Below, piece by piece: positions 16,449 to 25,077 of a DNA stretch of 64,000 nucleotides. Both the position numbers and the translations under genes were made by a program. The stretch lies in the NCBI GenBank assembly GCA_029257805.1, contig JARIAR010000057.1, positions 1 through 64,000 on the forward strand, given 5' to 3'. The DNA is from Blautia sp. Its GTDB lineage: Bacteria > Bacillota > Clostridia > Lachnospirales > Lachnospiraceae. The first letter of the stretch is position 1; each line of letters opens with the position of its first letter. Under the pieces are notes generated by a model. The model made no database searches, was not told the origin of the DNA, and was given only the letters and a program-made list of their open reading frames with translations.

Positions 16449-18825
16449 ATTGTTCTTTGGAAACTTCTTCTACATATTTCTGGATATTTGATGCATTCAC
16501 ATATTTTCTTGTATGTGCCCCATCTGTGACCACAAGAGTAGGAGCCTGCATAATTCCAAACTCTTTTGCCATTTCCGGATTTTTCTCTGCATCTATAATT
16601 TCTGGATTTTCCCCTTCTAATATCTTCTTTGCCATACGACAATTAGGACAGGTACTTGTAGTAAATAAATATTTATGTGTTTCTACCGGCTCTATCTTCA
16701 CATCATCTTTCTCCATTGTTACCACACTGGTATGGATCTTTTTAATATGAGAGTGGGTAATATCATATAATGTACGGTTTTTATATTCCTGGGCTTTTCC
16801 ATCATTCCAGTTTTGAACCGGACGATAGTACCCTGTAATACGGCTGTAAACCTCTGCGTTTTTCCCACATTTCGGGCAGGTAAAATGTTCACCGCTTATA
16901 TATCCATGTTCCTGACACACAGAATAAGTAGGCGAGATCGTATAATATGGCAATTTATAATTTTCTGCAATTTTACGAACAAGCGATGCTGCAGCTTTCC
17001 AATCCGGAAGTTTTTCTCCTACAAATCCATGGAACACAGTTCCGGAGGTATATAATGTCTGCAATTCATCCTGTATATCCAGAGCATCAAAAATATCACT
17101 GGAAAATTCTACCGGAAGATGAGAACTATTTGTATAATAAGGCGTATCGCCCTTACTTCCTGCTGTTCGAATATCCGCCCAACGCTTTCTGTCATGTTTT
17201 GCCAGACGATATGCCGTTGATTCCGCAGGAGTTGCCTCTAAATTAAATAATTCTCCCTCATATAATTCCTGATAATCAGACAGTCTTTCTCTCATATGTT
17301 CCAGAACTTCTTTTGTGAATTTCTGAGTACGTGGATCTGTCATATCACATCCAAGCCATCTGGCATTTAATCCTGCTTCATTCATGCCGACAAGACCGAT
17401 GGTAGAAAAATGATTGGAAAAGCTTCCCAAATACCGTTTTGTGTAAGGATACAATCCTTCATCAAGAAGCTTCCCGATTACTTCTCTTTTAATATGCAGA
17501 GAACGGGCAGACAAATCCATCATGTGATCCAGGCGATGATAAAATTCCTCCGGTGTTTTTGAAAGATATGCGATTCTTGGCATATTAATCGTTACAACCC
17601 CAACAGAACCTGTGCTCTCCCCTGATCCAAAGAATCCGCCGCTTTTTTTGCGAAGTTCTCTAAGATCCAGACGAAGCCGACAGCACATACTTCGAATATC
17701 GCTTGGCTGCATATCACTGTTAATATAATTTGAAAAATACGGCGTACCATATTTTGCTGTCATTTCAAATAAAAGACGATTATTTTCTGTATCGGACCAG
17801 TCAAAATCTTTTGTAATAGAATAGGTTGGAATAGGATATTGGAACCCTCTTCCATTTGCATCTCCCTCGATCATCGTCTCAATAAAGGCTTTATTAACCA
17901 TGTCCATTTCTTTTTTACAGTCTTTATATTTGAAATCCATTTCTTTTCCGCCTACGATCGCAGGGAGTTCTGCAAGATCATCCGGTACTGTCCAATCCAG
18001 GGTGATATTGGAAAATGGTGCCTGGGTTCCCCAACGGCTTGGCGTATTAACTCCATAAACAAAAGACTCTATACATTTTTTTACTTCTAAATAAGAAAGG
18101 CCATCTGCCTTTACAAAAGGTGCAAGATACGTATCAAAGGATGAAAATGCCTGCGCTCCTGCCCATTCATTCTGCATGATTCCAAGAAAATTAACCATCT
18201 GGTTACACAAAACACTTAAATGCTTTGCCGGTGCAGATGTGATCTTTCCCTCAATACCGCCAAGACCTTCCTGGATCAACTGCTTTAAAGACCATCCTGC
18301 ACAATATCCTGTAAGCATGGAAAGATCGTGAATGTGTATATCTGCATTTCTGTGTGCATCTGCAATTTCATTGTCGTAAATTTCTGACAGCCAGTAATTC
18401 GCTGTAATGGCACCGGAATTACTTAAGATCAATCCGCCTACAGAATATGTGACTGTTGAATTTTCCTTTACACGCCAATCTTCTACTTTTACATAGCTGT
18501 TTACAATCTCCTTATAATCCACTATGGTAGACTTCATATTTCGAACTTTTTCCCGCTGTTTTCGATATAAAATATATGCTTTTGCAACATCAGAATACCC
18601 GGCCTGGATCAGTACATTCTCCACACTGTCCTGAATATCTTCTACCGTAATTTTTTCTTCTTTGATCTTTGTCTGAAAATCAGAAGTTACATGAAGTCCC
18701 AAAAGTTCAATCATATCTTTACTGTAATGCTTTTCTTTTGCATCAAATGCTTTCCCAATGGCACTTGTTATCTTTTCCATCTGAAAATCTGCAATTTCTC
18801 CATCTCTTTTTACTACCTGAAACAT
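16447..18825 (-). CDS. nrdD: anaerobic class III ribonucleoside-triphosphate reductase with C-terminal thioredoxin-like domain
   Basis: This 792-residue protein makes dNTPs from NTPs under anoxia using a glycyl radical. It has an N-terminal ATP-cone (about 1-90), a glycyl-radical reductase barrel and a CxxH...CxxC zinc site (VCQEH, CPKCG). The glycyl-radical loop is RITGYYRPVQNW. The last 80 residues form a thioredoxin/glutaredoxin-like domain with CPNC and a cis-Pro region (QAPTLVV), probably supplying electrons in cis. I start at MFQVVKRDG (ATG 18825), as the upstream ATG 18867 has no RBS and lies in the promoter leader. No nrdG follows. Two NrdR boxes lie upstream. Confidence 0.93.
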   Translation of the reverse strand: MFQVVKRDGEIADFQMEKITSAIGKAFDAKEKHYSKDMIELLGLHVTSDFQTKIKEEKITVEDIQDSVENVLIQAGYSDVAKAYILYRKQREKVRNMKSTIVDYKEIVNSYVKVEDWRVKENSTVTYSVGGLILSNSGAITANYWLSEIYDNEIADAHRNADIHIHDLSMLTGYCAGWSLKQLIQEGLGGIEGKITSAPAKHLSVLCNQMVNFLGIMQNEWAGAQAFSSFDTYLAPFVKADGLSYLEVKKCIESFVYGVNTPSRWGTQAPFSNITLDWTVPDDLAELPAIVGGKEMDFKYKDCKKEMDMVNKAFIETMIEGDANGRGFQYPIPTYSITKDFDWSDTENNRLLFEMTAKYGTPYFSNYINSDMQPSDIRSMCCRLRLDLRELRKKSGGFFGSGESTGSVGVVTINMPRIAYLSKTPEEFYHRLDHMMDLSARSLHIKREVIGKLLDEGLYPYTKRYLGSFSNHFSTIGLVGMNEAGLNARWLGCDMTDPRTQKFTKEVLEHMRERLSDYQELYEGELFNLEATPAESTAYRLAKHDRKRWADIRTAGSKGDTPYYTNSSHLPVEFSSDIFDALDIQDELQTLYTSGTVFHGFVGEKLPDWKAAASLVRKIAENYKLPYYTISPTYSVCQEHGYISGEHFTCPKCGKNAEVYSRITGYYRPVQNWNDGKAQEYKNRTLYDITHSHIKKIHTSVVTMEKDDVKIEPVETHKYLFTTSTCPNCRMAKKILEGENPEIIDAEKNPEMAKEFGIMQAPTLVVTDGAHTRKYVNASNIQKYVEEVSKEQ

Positions 18826-18894
18826 GGTAATATAGCCCCCATTTCTTTTTATATGAAAGTCTCGCATCTTTATTTCGATGCATGCTGTAGGATT

Positions 18895-18923
18895 ATTGTA
18901 GCAGACTATATTTTAAACGTCAA
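18895..18923 (-). promoter_or_regulatory. nrdD promoter
   Basis: On the minus strand TTGACG, 17 bp, TACAAT. The start point would be about 65 bp upstream of the nrdD ATG. NrdR box 1 ends 8 bp upstream of this -35 hexamer. Confidence 0.75.
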
Positions 18924-18931
18924 TAAGAAAA

Positions 18932-18947
18932 ACACTATATATTGTGT
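18932..18947. promoter_or_regulatory. NrdR box 1
   Basis: ACACTATATATTGTGT matches the NrdR consensus acaCwAtATaTwGtgt at every position. NrdR represses ribonucleotide reductase genes when dATP is high. It is also the downstream arm of the hflX terminator hairpin. Confidence 0.88.
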
Positions 18948-18963
18948 TAAAGTTTTTCGTTTA

Positions 18964-18979
18964 ACCCAGTATATAGTGT
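18964..18979. promoter_or_regulatory. NrdR box 2
   Basis: ACCCAGTATATAGTGT matches the NrdR consensus at 14 of 16 positions. Its start is exactly 32 bp from box 1, about three helical turns, the spacing typical of paired NrdR boxes. Confidence 0.82.
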
Positions 18980-18985
18980 TTTATG

Positions 18986-20221
18986 TTATATTACATATGC
19001 ATAAATATCCTTGGGAACACGGGCAGTTACTGCGATTCCGGTATCTGTATACTCTTCCGAGATCAGCTGTCCTCTCTCTCGGATCAGCTGAATTTTTCCT
19101 GCTTCCTGATACGGAAAAATCCGTTCTACATAAATCATTCCTTCTGAAAGCAACTGTTCCAGTAGTTCTTTTACTTCTTCAAGGCCTTCACCTGTCTTGG
19201 CTGAAATCTTTAACGTACTGTCCGCTTTTAAATCCCGAATCTGCTCGCTATGCATTTTATCCTGTTTATTAAACAACGTAATGATCGGTTTCCCAAGCGC
19301 ATCAAGCTCCCGAAGGGTTTCATATACAATGTGCATCTGCTTCTCAGCCTGGGGATTGGATGCATCCACCACATGAAGAATATAATCTGCATATTTTGCT
19401 TCTTCCAGTGTACTTTTAAATGCTTCTACAAGATGATGGGGCAGTTTCCGTATAAAACCGACCGTATCTGTAAGAAGAATCTGCTGACCGTCCGTCAGTT
19501 CCAGAAGTCTTGTTGTAGGATCAAGAGTTGCGAACAACTTATCTTCCGACAATACCTCTGCTCCTGTCAAAACATTTAAAAGTGTGGATTTCCCGGCATT
19601 TGTATACCCTACAATTGCAGCGGTTTTTAAATTTCCTTTTGCCCGGTTCCCGCGAATCAGGTCACGATGCTTCTCTACCTGCCTTAACTCTTCTTTTAAA
19701 GCAGATATTCTTGTTCGAATAAGACGACGGTCTGTTTCCAGTTTTTTCTCTCCCGGCCCTCTTGTTCCAATTCCTCCTCCCAATCTGGAAAGAGACTCTC
19801 TAAGTCCCACAAGTCTTGCACTGCGATACTTAAGCTGAGCCAGCTCTACCTGGATTTTTCCTTCTCTTGTAACTGCACGACTGGCAAATATATCCAGGAT
19901 CAAAAGAGTCCTGTCCATTACCTTGCACTCCAGTTCCCTTTCCAGATTATTAAGCTGTGCAGGAGAAAGCTCATCATCGCAGATCACTCCATTGGCATCC
20001 ATTGCAGCCACAAGAGCACGAACTTCTTCAATCTTACCTTTTCCAATATAAGTACCGGGATGTACAGATTCCCTGTTTTGAACGATCATTCCAACCGTAA
20101 CAGCTCCTGCTGTTTTAGCCAGTTCCGAAAGTTCTTCCAGAGATTCATATGTGTCTTCTCCATCATTCACCTGAATGCCTACCAGAACAACTCTTTCTTC
20201 TATTTCTTTAAAATATTCCAT
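18986..20221 (-). CDS. hflX: ribosome-associated GTPase HflX
   Basis: This is a 411-residue OBG-HflX GTPase. An N-terminal HflX domain (about 1-190) contains the RLGGGIGTRGPGEKKLETDRR glycine-rich segment. The G domain has G1 GYTNAGKST, G3 DTVGF and G4 NKQDKM. HflX splits or rescues ribosomes under stress. ATG 20221 lies 25 nt after the TPR lipoprotein stop, in the same apparent operon. Confidence 0.95.
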   Translation of the reverse strand: MEYFKEIEERVVLVGIQVNDGEDTYESLEELSELAKTAGAVTVGMIVQNRESVHPGTYIGKGKIEEVRALVAAMDANGVICDDELSPAQLNNLERELECKVMDRTLLILDIFASRAVTREGKIQVELAQLKYRSARLVGLRESLSRLGGGIGTRGPGEKKLETDRRLIRTRISALKEELRQVEKHRDLIRGNRAKGNLKTAAIVGYTNAGKSTLLNVLTGAEVLSEDKLFATLDPTTRLLELTDGQQILLTDTVGFIRKLPHHLVEAFKSTLEEAKYADYILHVVDASNPQAEKQMHIVYETLRELDALGKPIITLFNKQDKMHSEQIRDLKADSTLKISAKTGEGLEEVKELLEQLLSEGMIYVERIFPYQEAGKIQLIRERGQLISEEYTDTGIAVTARVPKDIYAYVI

Positions 20222-20246
20222 AATTCCCTTTCCAGATTGCTCCCTG

Positions 20247-21317
20247 TTATGAATTTCCGGTACGTGTTTTTAAAAAGTCAAATTCTTTTAAAGCAGCTTT
20301 GTCATCCGGAAACATTTCCAGATATTCCTGCGCTTTCTGCTGTGCAGTTGCAAAATCCAGTTTTCTCTCATACACAACAATCTCGTTAAACAAAAGACTC
20401 TGCATTTCCTCTGTTGTGGCGCTTGGCATTCCACTTGCAATATTTTCCAGTGCAGAATCGTAATTTTTTTCTGCAATATCGCATAAAGCAAGACCATTGT
20501 ATCCTTTGGAAGTATCTTCTGCCTCACTAATATACTGCTGATACATGGCTCTTGAATTTGATATATCTTTCTGCGCCATATATACCATACCAAGAAGAAG
20601 CAATGCTTCCGTACTGTCTTTTCGCGTTGCCTCAATCAGCTCTTTTCCTGCATTATCATAATCTTCCATATAATAATATACACGCCCTCTGTCACAGTAA
20701 TCCTGGGCTGTTTTCGCTTTTGTCTGAAGCGCAGCTTCCAGATACCGGGTTCCGTCTGCTTCCATATCTTTTTCCAGATATGCCTGGTAAATCCGAATCG
20801 CCATATCATATGTGGATTCTTCCCCGTATGCCTGCTTAAAATTTTCTTCTGCTTCTTCATAAGAATCCATTGCCAACGCTACTTTTCCTGAAAGAAAATA
20901 CGTATCTCCATCCATGGAACATTCTTCGGACAATGTCTGGCAATCTGCCATTGCATTATCATACTGTCTGGATTTTAAATATGCAGTCGCTCTGTATGAA
21001 AGGATATCTTTTTCTAAAGCAGCTCCTACTTTTTCACAATTCAAAGCACTTGAAAAATTTTCAATCGCCTGTTCATAGTCTCCCATACGCAGACTGGCAA
21101 GACCGGCTCCTCTGTAAGACCGGGAAAGCTTTACTCCGTTTTCTACACATGTTTTGTATCCATCAAGAGCATACGCATAACTTCCCTGTTCCAGATCCTT
21201 TCCGGCCTGTTCATATACTTTTCCGTATTCACTTCCACATCCTGTCAGCAAAGAAATTCCTATACAGGCAGTCAGCATAACGGTTATCTTTTTTTTCAAT
21301 CTGTTTCTATTATTCAT
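20247..21317 (-). CDS. tetratricopeptide-repeat lipoprotein
   Basis: This 356-residue protein has a signal peptide with lipobox LLTGC (Cys about 27), then a continuous alpha-helical array of TPR units (for example GKDLEQGSYAYALDGYKTC, MGDYEQAIENFSSAL, MDSYEEAEENFKQAY). It is anchored outside the membrane and likely mediates protein contacts. It lies between glmM and hflX. The target is unknown. Confidence 0.85.
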   Translation of the reverse strand: MNNRNRLKKKITVMLTACIGISLLTGCGSEYGKVYEQAGKDLEQGSYAYALDGYKTCVENGVKLSRSYRGAGLASLRMGDYEQAIENFSSALNCEKVGAALEKDILSYRATAYLKSRQYDNAMADCQTLSEECSMDGDTYFLSGKVALAMDSYEEAEENFKQAYGEESTYDMAIRIYQAYLEKDMEADGTRYLEAALQTKAKTAQDYCDRGRVYYYMEDYDNAGKELIEATRKDSTEALLLLGMVYMAQKDISNSRAMYQQYISEAEDTSKGYNGLALCDIAEKNYDSALENIASGMPSATTEEMQSLLFNEIVVYERKLDFATAQQKAQEYLEMFPDDKAALKEFDFLKTRTGNS

Positions 21318-21331
21318 TCTCTTCCTTTAAA

Positions 21332-22678
21332 TTATCCTACAACCAATCCTTCGGCTTCCATTACTCTTATTACATTGCTTACATGTTCCTGGCAAAGTTC
21401 GTCTGTTTTTGCCTCTACCATAACACGGATCAACGGCTCGGTTCCACTTTCACGAACAAGAATGCGTCCTTCATCTCCAAGTGCTTCTGCAGCTGCATTT
21501 ACCGCTTCCAAAACCTTCGGATTTTCTCTGGCTGTTTTTTTATCTTCTACTCGCACGTTTCTTAAAAGCTGTGGATATACTGTCATTTCTTTTGCAAGAT
21601 CACAAAGTGTCGCTTTTTTCTCCACACATGCTTCCATCAGCATAAGAGAAGTAAGAAGCCCATCACCAGTTGCAGCGTAGCGGCTGAAAATTACATGTCC
21701 GGACTGTTCTCCGCCAATACTGTAATTATTTTCCATCATATTTTCCGCTACGTATTTATCTCCTACTGCTGTCTGCTCATAGGAAATTCCTTCTCTCTCC
21801 AGTGCTTTATAAAGTCCCATATTGGACATAACTGTTGTTACAACCGTGTTTCCTTTTAGTTTTCCCTGCTCTTTCAGGTATTTTCCGCACACATACAAAA
21901 TCTTGTCTCCGTCGATCACATTTCCTCTGTGATCCACCGCAATACATCTGTCTGCATCTCCGTCATATGCAAAACCTATATCCAATCCATTTTCTACCAC
22001 ATAACGCTGCAAAACTTCAATATGGGTAGAACCGCATCCTTCATTTATATTGGTTCCATCCGGCTCATTATGAATTACATATGTTTTTGCCTGAAGTGCA
22101 TCAAACACACTTTTTGCAATTGCGGAAGAAGAACCATTGGAGCAGTCCAAACCAACCTTGATCTTCTTAAAATCACGGCTTGGGATTGAAATCAGATATC
22201 CAATATATCGATTACGTCCAGATGCAAAATCAATAGTACGGCCAATTTCTTCTTTTGTTGCCAATGGAAGTTCCTCAATTTCTCCATCCAGATATGCCTC
22301 AATTCTCGCCTCGATCTCCGGCTCGATTTTCTGCCCGTTTCCATTTAAAAGTTTGATTCCATTATCATAAAATGGATTATGACTTGCAGAAATCATAATA
22401 CCGCAGTCAAAATCTTCTGTGCGGACAGCATAAGATACGCTGGGAGTCGTCGTTACATGAAGAAGATATGCGTCTGCTCCTGATGCTGTTAATCCGGCAA
22501 CCAGTGCATATTCGAACATATAGCTGCTTCTTCTTGTATCTTTTCCAATCACAATTTTCGCCTTATGCTCTCTGCCGTAATACCATCCCACATAGCGACC
22601 AACTTTGAAAGCATGATCTACTGTCAGCTGTACATTTGCCTCACCACGAAAACCATCTGTTCCAAAATATTTTCCCAT
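21332..22678 (-). CDS. glmM: phosphoglucosamine mutase
   Basis: GlmM converts glucosamine-6-P to glucosamine-1-P for UDP-GlcNAc synthesis. The 448-residue protein has N-terminal FGTDGFRG, the phosphoserine loop ISASHNP (about 98-104), the Mg2+ loop DGDADR and C-terminal RESGTEPLIRVM. GlmM rather than ManB/Pgm is supported by length and by the FGTDGFRGEAN start. AAAGGAG precedes the ATG. It follows the nucleotidyltransferase gene by 12 nt. Confidence 0.95.
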   Translation of the reverse strand: MGKYFGTDGFRGEANVQLTVDHAFKVGRYVGWYYGREHKAKIVIGKDTRRSSYMFEYALVAGLTASGADAYLLHVTTTPSVSYAVRTEDFDCGIMISASHNPFYDNGIKLLNGNGQKIEPEIEARIEAYLDGEIEELPLATKEEIGRTIDFASGRNRYIGYLISIPSRDFKKIKVGLDCSNGSSSAIAKSVFDALQAKTYVIHNEPDGTNINEGCGSTHIEVLQRYVVENGLDIGFAYDGDADRCIAVDHRGNVIDGDKILYVCGKYLKEQGKLKGNTVVTTVMSNMGLYKALEREGISYEQTAVGDKYVAENMMENNYSIGGEQSGHVIFSRYAATGDGLLTSLMLMEACVEKKATLCDLAKEMTVYPQLLRNVRVEDKKTARENPKVLEAVNAAAEALGDEGRILVRESGTEPLIRVMVEAKTDELCQEHVSNVIRVMEAEGLVVG

Positions 22679-22690
22679 AGTCTGTCTCCT

Positions 22691-23608
22691 TTACTCATAT
22701 AAACCGTACGGATATACCCCTGCTTCTGTAAGAGCTCGAAATGCTGCCTGAACCGTTTCCTTATCTTCCTGATAAGTCACGCCAAACCATTCATCTTTTG
22801 TTTCCAGAACATCTACCTGCGCACTGCCTGCATGAATAAGACGATCTACAAGTTCTGGAAGAAGATATTCTTTCTTAATATCTCCCGGCTCTATTCCTTC
22901 CAGAAATTCTTTAAATCCTTTTTCTAAAGTTTCCATAAATGCAGGTGTCAGTCCCCACATATTCATAGATACCAGTGCATTTACATCAAGAACTGTCTGT
23001 GTACCGTCTTCCTCTCGTTCTTCTGCTCCTGTTTCTGTTTTATAAATATTATGTGTCTCTGCCACACCTACAAGCTGTCCATTTTCAATGTGACAAATCC
23101 CTCGTGTAACGCTTCCATTATCACTAAGAGTATTGCCAAGACGGAATCCTGCCATACATATATGAAGTTTTCCATCTTCCGGCTGTTCCTGCACCAGATA
23201 GTCATGTACTTTCACATATGCTTCTTTTCCATAATAATCATCTGCATTAATAACGGCAAATGGCTCATCCAGAACTTTTCTCGCCGCCAGTACTGCCTGC
23301 CCTGTTCCCCATGGCTTTGTACGTTCTCCCGGAACAGAAAAGTTTTCCGGTACATCCTGCAGATCCTGAAAAGCATATGCTACTTCTGTAATTTTTTCAA
23401 TTCTTTCTCCAATTACTTTACGGAATTCTTCTTCGATATCTTTGCGGATAATAAAAACTACTTTATTAAATCCAGCCTCTATTGCATCACGAATTGAATA
23501 GTCCATAATAATCTCTCCCTTTGGACCAACGGGAGCCAGCTGTTTAATCCCTTTTCCAAATCGAGTCCCCATTCCTGCAGCCATAATAACAAGTGCTGTT
23601 TTTTTCAT
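22691..23608 (-). CDS. sugar-phosphate nucleotidyltransferase family protein
   Basis: This 305-residue protein starts with the NTP-transferase signature MAAGMGTRFGKGIKQLAPVG and has a metal-binding NADDYYG motif (about 120-126). It probably activates a sugar 1-phosphate. It lacks the C-terminal hexapeptide acyltransferase of GlmU, so it does not replace GlmU fully. Being cotranscribed with glmM suggests amino-sugar or cell-wall precursor metabolism; the sugar is not known. Confidence 0.82.
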   Translation of the reverse strand: MKKTALVIMAAGMGTRFGKGIKQLAPVGPKGEIIMDYSIRDAIEAGFNKVVFIIRKDIEEEFRKVIGERIEKITEVAYAFQDLQDVPENFSVPGERTKPWGTGQAVLAARKVLDEPFAVINADDYYGKEAYVKVHDYLVQEQPEDGKLHICMAGFRLGNTLSDNGSVTRGICHIENGQLVGVAETHNIYKTETGAEEREEDGTQTVLDVNALVSMNMWGLTPAFMETLEKGFKEFLEGIEPGDIKKEYLLPELVDRLIHAGSAQVDVLETKDEWFGVTYQEDKETVQAAFRALTEAGVYPYGLYE

Positions 23609-23691
23609 AATATTTTTCCTTTCTGCTTCTTTTATAAAATTTTCACGTACGTATGTAGGAAGTATATCCTGTTTTTAATCCATTGATTTCT

Positions 23692-23720
23692 ATGATACTA
23701 TATGTACTTCGAAACTTCAA
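23692..23720 (-). promoter_or_regulatory. promoter of the nucleotidyltransferase-glmM-TPR-hflX operon
   Basis: On the minus strand TTGAAG, 17 bp, TATCAT, 84 bp upstream of the first start codon. Moderate match. Confidence 0.5.
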
Positions 23721-23764
23721 CTGCAAGTTCCCCACTCCAAACATAGCGAACCCGTCTGCTTATG

Positions 23765-25015
23765 TCATTTTTTTGTTGCTCCTTCTATAAATTCTGCCGG
23801 ATTTTCAAAGATTTTCTGAGCTGCAATCGCTGCTGCACCTACTAAAATAGGATTTTCCGGAATTTCATTTAATTCCACCTGAAGATTTTCCCAGATGATC
23901 GGACGCACTCTGTTTTGAATTTTCTTCTTAATCTTATTAAGCATATATTCACCGCCAATTTCTGCAAGCGCATCCCCGATAATAACAAGTTCCGGATTTA
24001 ACTGGTTAATAATATTTATAATTCCCACTGCCAGATATTCGCACATTTTATCAAATTCTTCTTTCACTACAATATCTTGCTTTTTAATCGCCTCTTTTAA
24101 AAGCTGCTGGCTGAGATTTCCTGTTCGTTCATACTCTTCCCGAACATATGAATTTTCTCCGTTTTTCAGCCGTTTTCGAATATTCTTCTTTAATACCAGC
24201 ATAGAACAATACATTTCCAGGCAACCATAATTTCCGCATTCACACCGTGGTCCGCAATGATCGATTGTCGTATGCCCAATCTCTCCGGCAATCCCTAATG
24301 CCCCTTTTAAAAGAACGCCATTGGAAATAATACCACATCCGATTCCCTGCCCTGCAACAATATATGCCATATCTTTTTTAGCCAATGTCTTCTCATAATT
24401 CCACAATTGCGCAAAAGCGCCTGCATTGGCATCATTTTCGATATAAATAGGAACATCAAATCCTTCCTGCAGCAAGGAACTAATAGGAATCCCATCCCAT
24501 CCCACTAAGTTCGTAATAAAAATAATCTCGTCCCCATCTATTTTATAAGGTCCTGGAACCGCAAATCCTACAGCAAGTGTGCGAAAATCCTTCTGCGCCG
24601 CCATCATATGATACGTTTCTTTTTTTATCCGCTGAATACTTTCATAAACCGAATCCGTTTCTTCTAATTTAAAATATTTCGTCTCGTGAATCTCTCCGGA
24701 AAGTCCTATTAAGCTTACACCAAAATATTCTCTGGTGACCATAACACCAGCCACCCCAAAATTCCCCCCATTCATTCTGATCCCTATGGAACGACGCCCT
24801 TTATTGCCACTTAAAATCCCGTCTTCCACTACAATCCCAAGATCCATCAGTTCCTTTACAATATTTGTGATCGTTGCTCTCTGAAGCCCTGAAAGCTTTG
24901 CAATGTCAGCTCGTGAAGCCAGCTTCTCCTGTCTTAAAAGCCGTAGCACAAGGGTACGGTTAATCTTTTGCTGTTTTTCCTGATTAATACTTTTTTCTTC
25001 CGTATTCATCTGCAA
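23765..25015 (-). CDS. ROK family transcriptional repressor
   Basis: This 416-residue protein has an N-terminal winged HTH (LRQEKLASRADIAKLSGLQRATITN, in part) and a ROK sugar-kinase-fold domain. The zinc motif is visible as CGPRCECGNYGCLE and the nucleotide-binding DxGxT-like region is degraded, as in XylR/NagC-type repressors. It probably binds a sugar and controls the adjacent glucosidase gene. TTG 25015 has AAGGAG 5 nt upstream; ATG 25009 is the alternative. Confidence 0.88.
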   Translation of the reverse strand: MQMNTEEKSINQEKQQKINRTLVLRLLRQEKLASRADIAKLSGLQRATITNIVKELMDLGIVVEDGILSGNKGRRSIGIRMNGGNFGVAGVMVTREYFGVSLIGLSGEIHETKYFKLEETDSVYESIQRIKKETYHMMAAQKDFRTLAVGFAVPGPYKIDGDEIIFITNLVGWDGIPISSLLQEGFDVPIYIENDANAGAFAQLWNYEKTLAKKDMAYIVAGQGIGCGIISNGVLLKGALGIAGEIGHTTIDHCGPRCECGNYGCLEMYCSMLVLKKNIRKRLKNGENSYVREEYERTGNLSQQLLKEAIKKQDIVVKEEFDKMCEYLAVGIINIINQLNPELVIIGDALAEIGGEYMLNKIKKKIQNRVRPIIWENLQVELNEIPENPILVGAAAIAAQKIFENPAEFIEGATKK

Positions 25016-25034
25016 GAATTCTCCTTATTTGCAA

Positions 25035-25067
25035 ACAGGGTGCTGTACATTTTGTACAGCACCCTGT
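25035..25067. terminator. 15 bp perfect hairpin between glucosidase and ROK genes
   Basis: ACAGGGTGCTGTACA-TTT-TGTACAGCACCCTGT. It lies just after the glucosidase stop and ends 19 nt before the ROK start. On the minus strand only TTT follows, so it may be a weak terminator or an mRNA-processing/stability element. Confidence 0.6.
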
Positions 25068-25077
25068 CATTATCTGT

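Larger units (their letters stand above)
18926..18983 (-). terminator. hflX terminator hairpin built from the NrdR boxes
   Basis: In the minus direction AACACTATATA...GTTAAA, loop CGAAAAAC, TTTAAC...TATATAGTGTT, then TTTTC. The outer arms are formed by the two NrdR boxes. It starts a few bases after the hflX stop codon. The U tract is short (five). Confidence 0.65.

Noticed and set aside
23642-23660. ACGTACGT-type palindrome upstream of the nucleotidyltransferase gene
   Set aside because: It is short, and it falls between promoter and RBS without spacing that suggests an operator.
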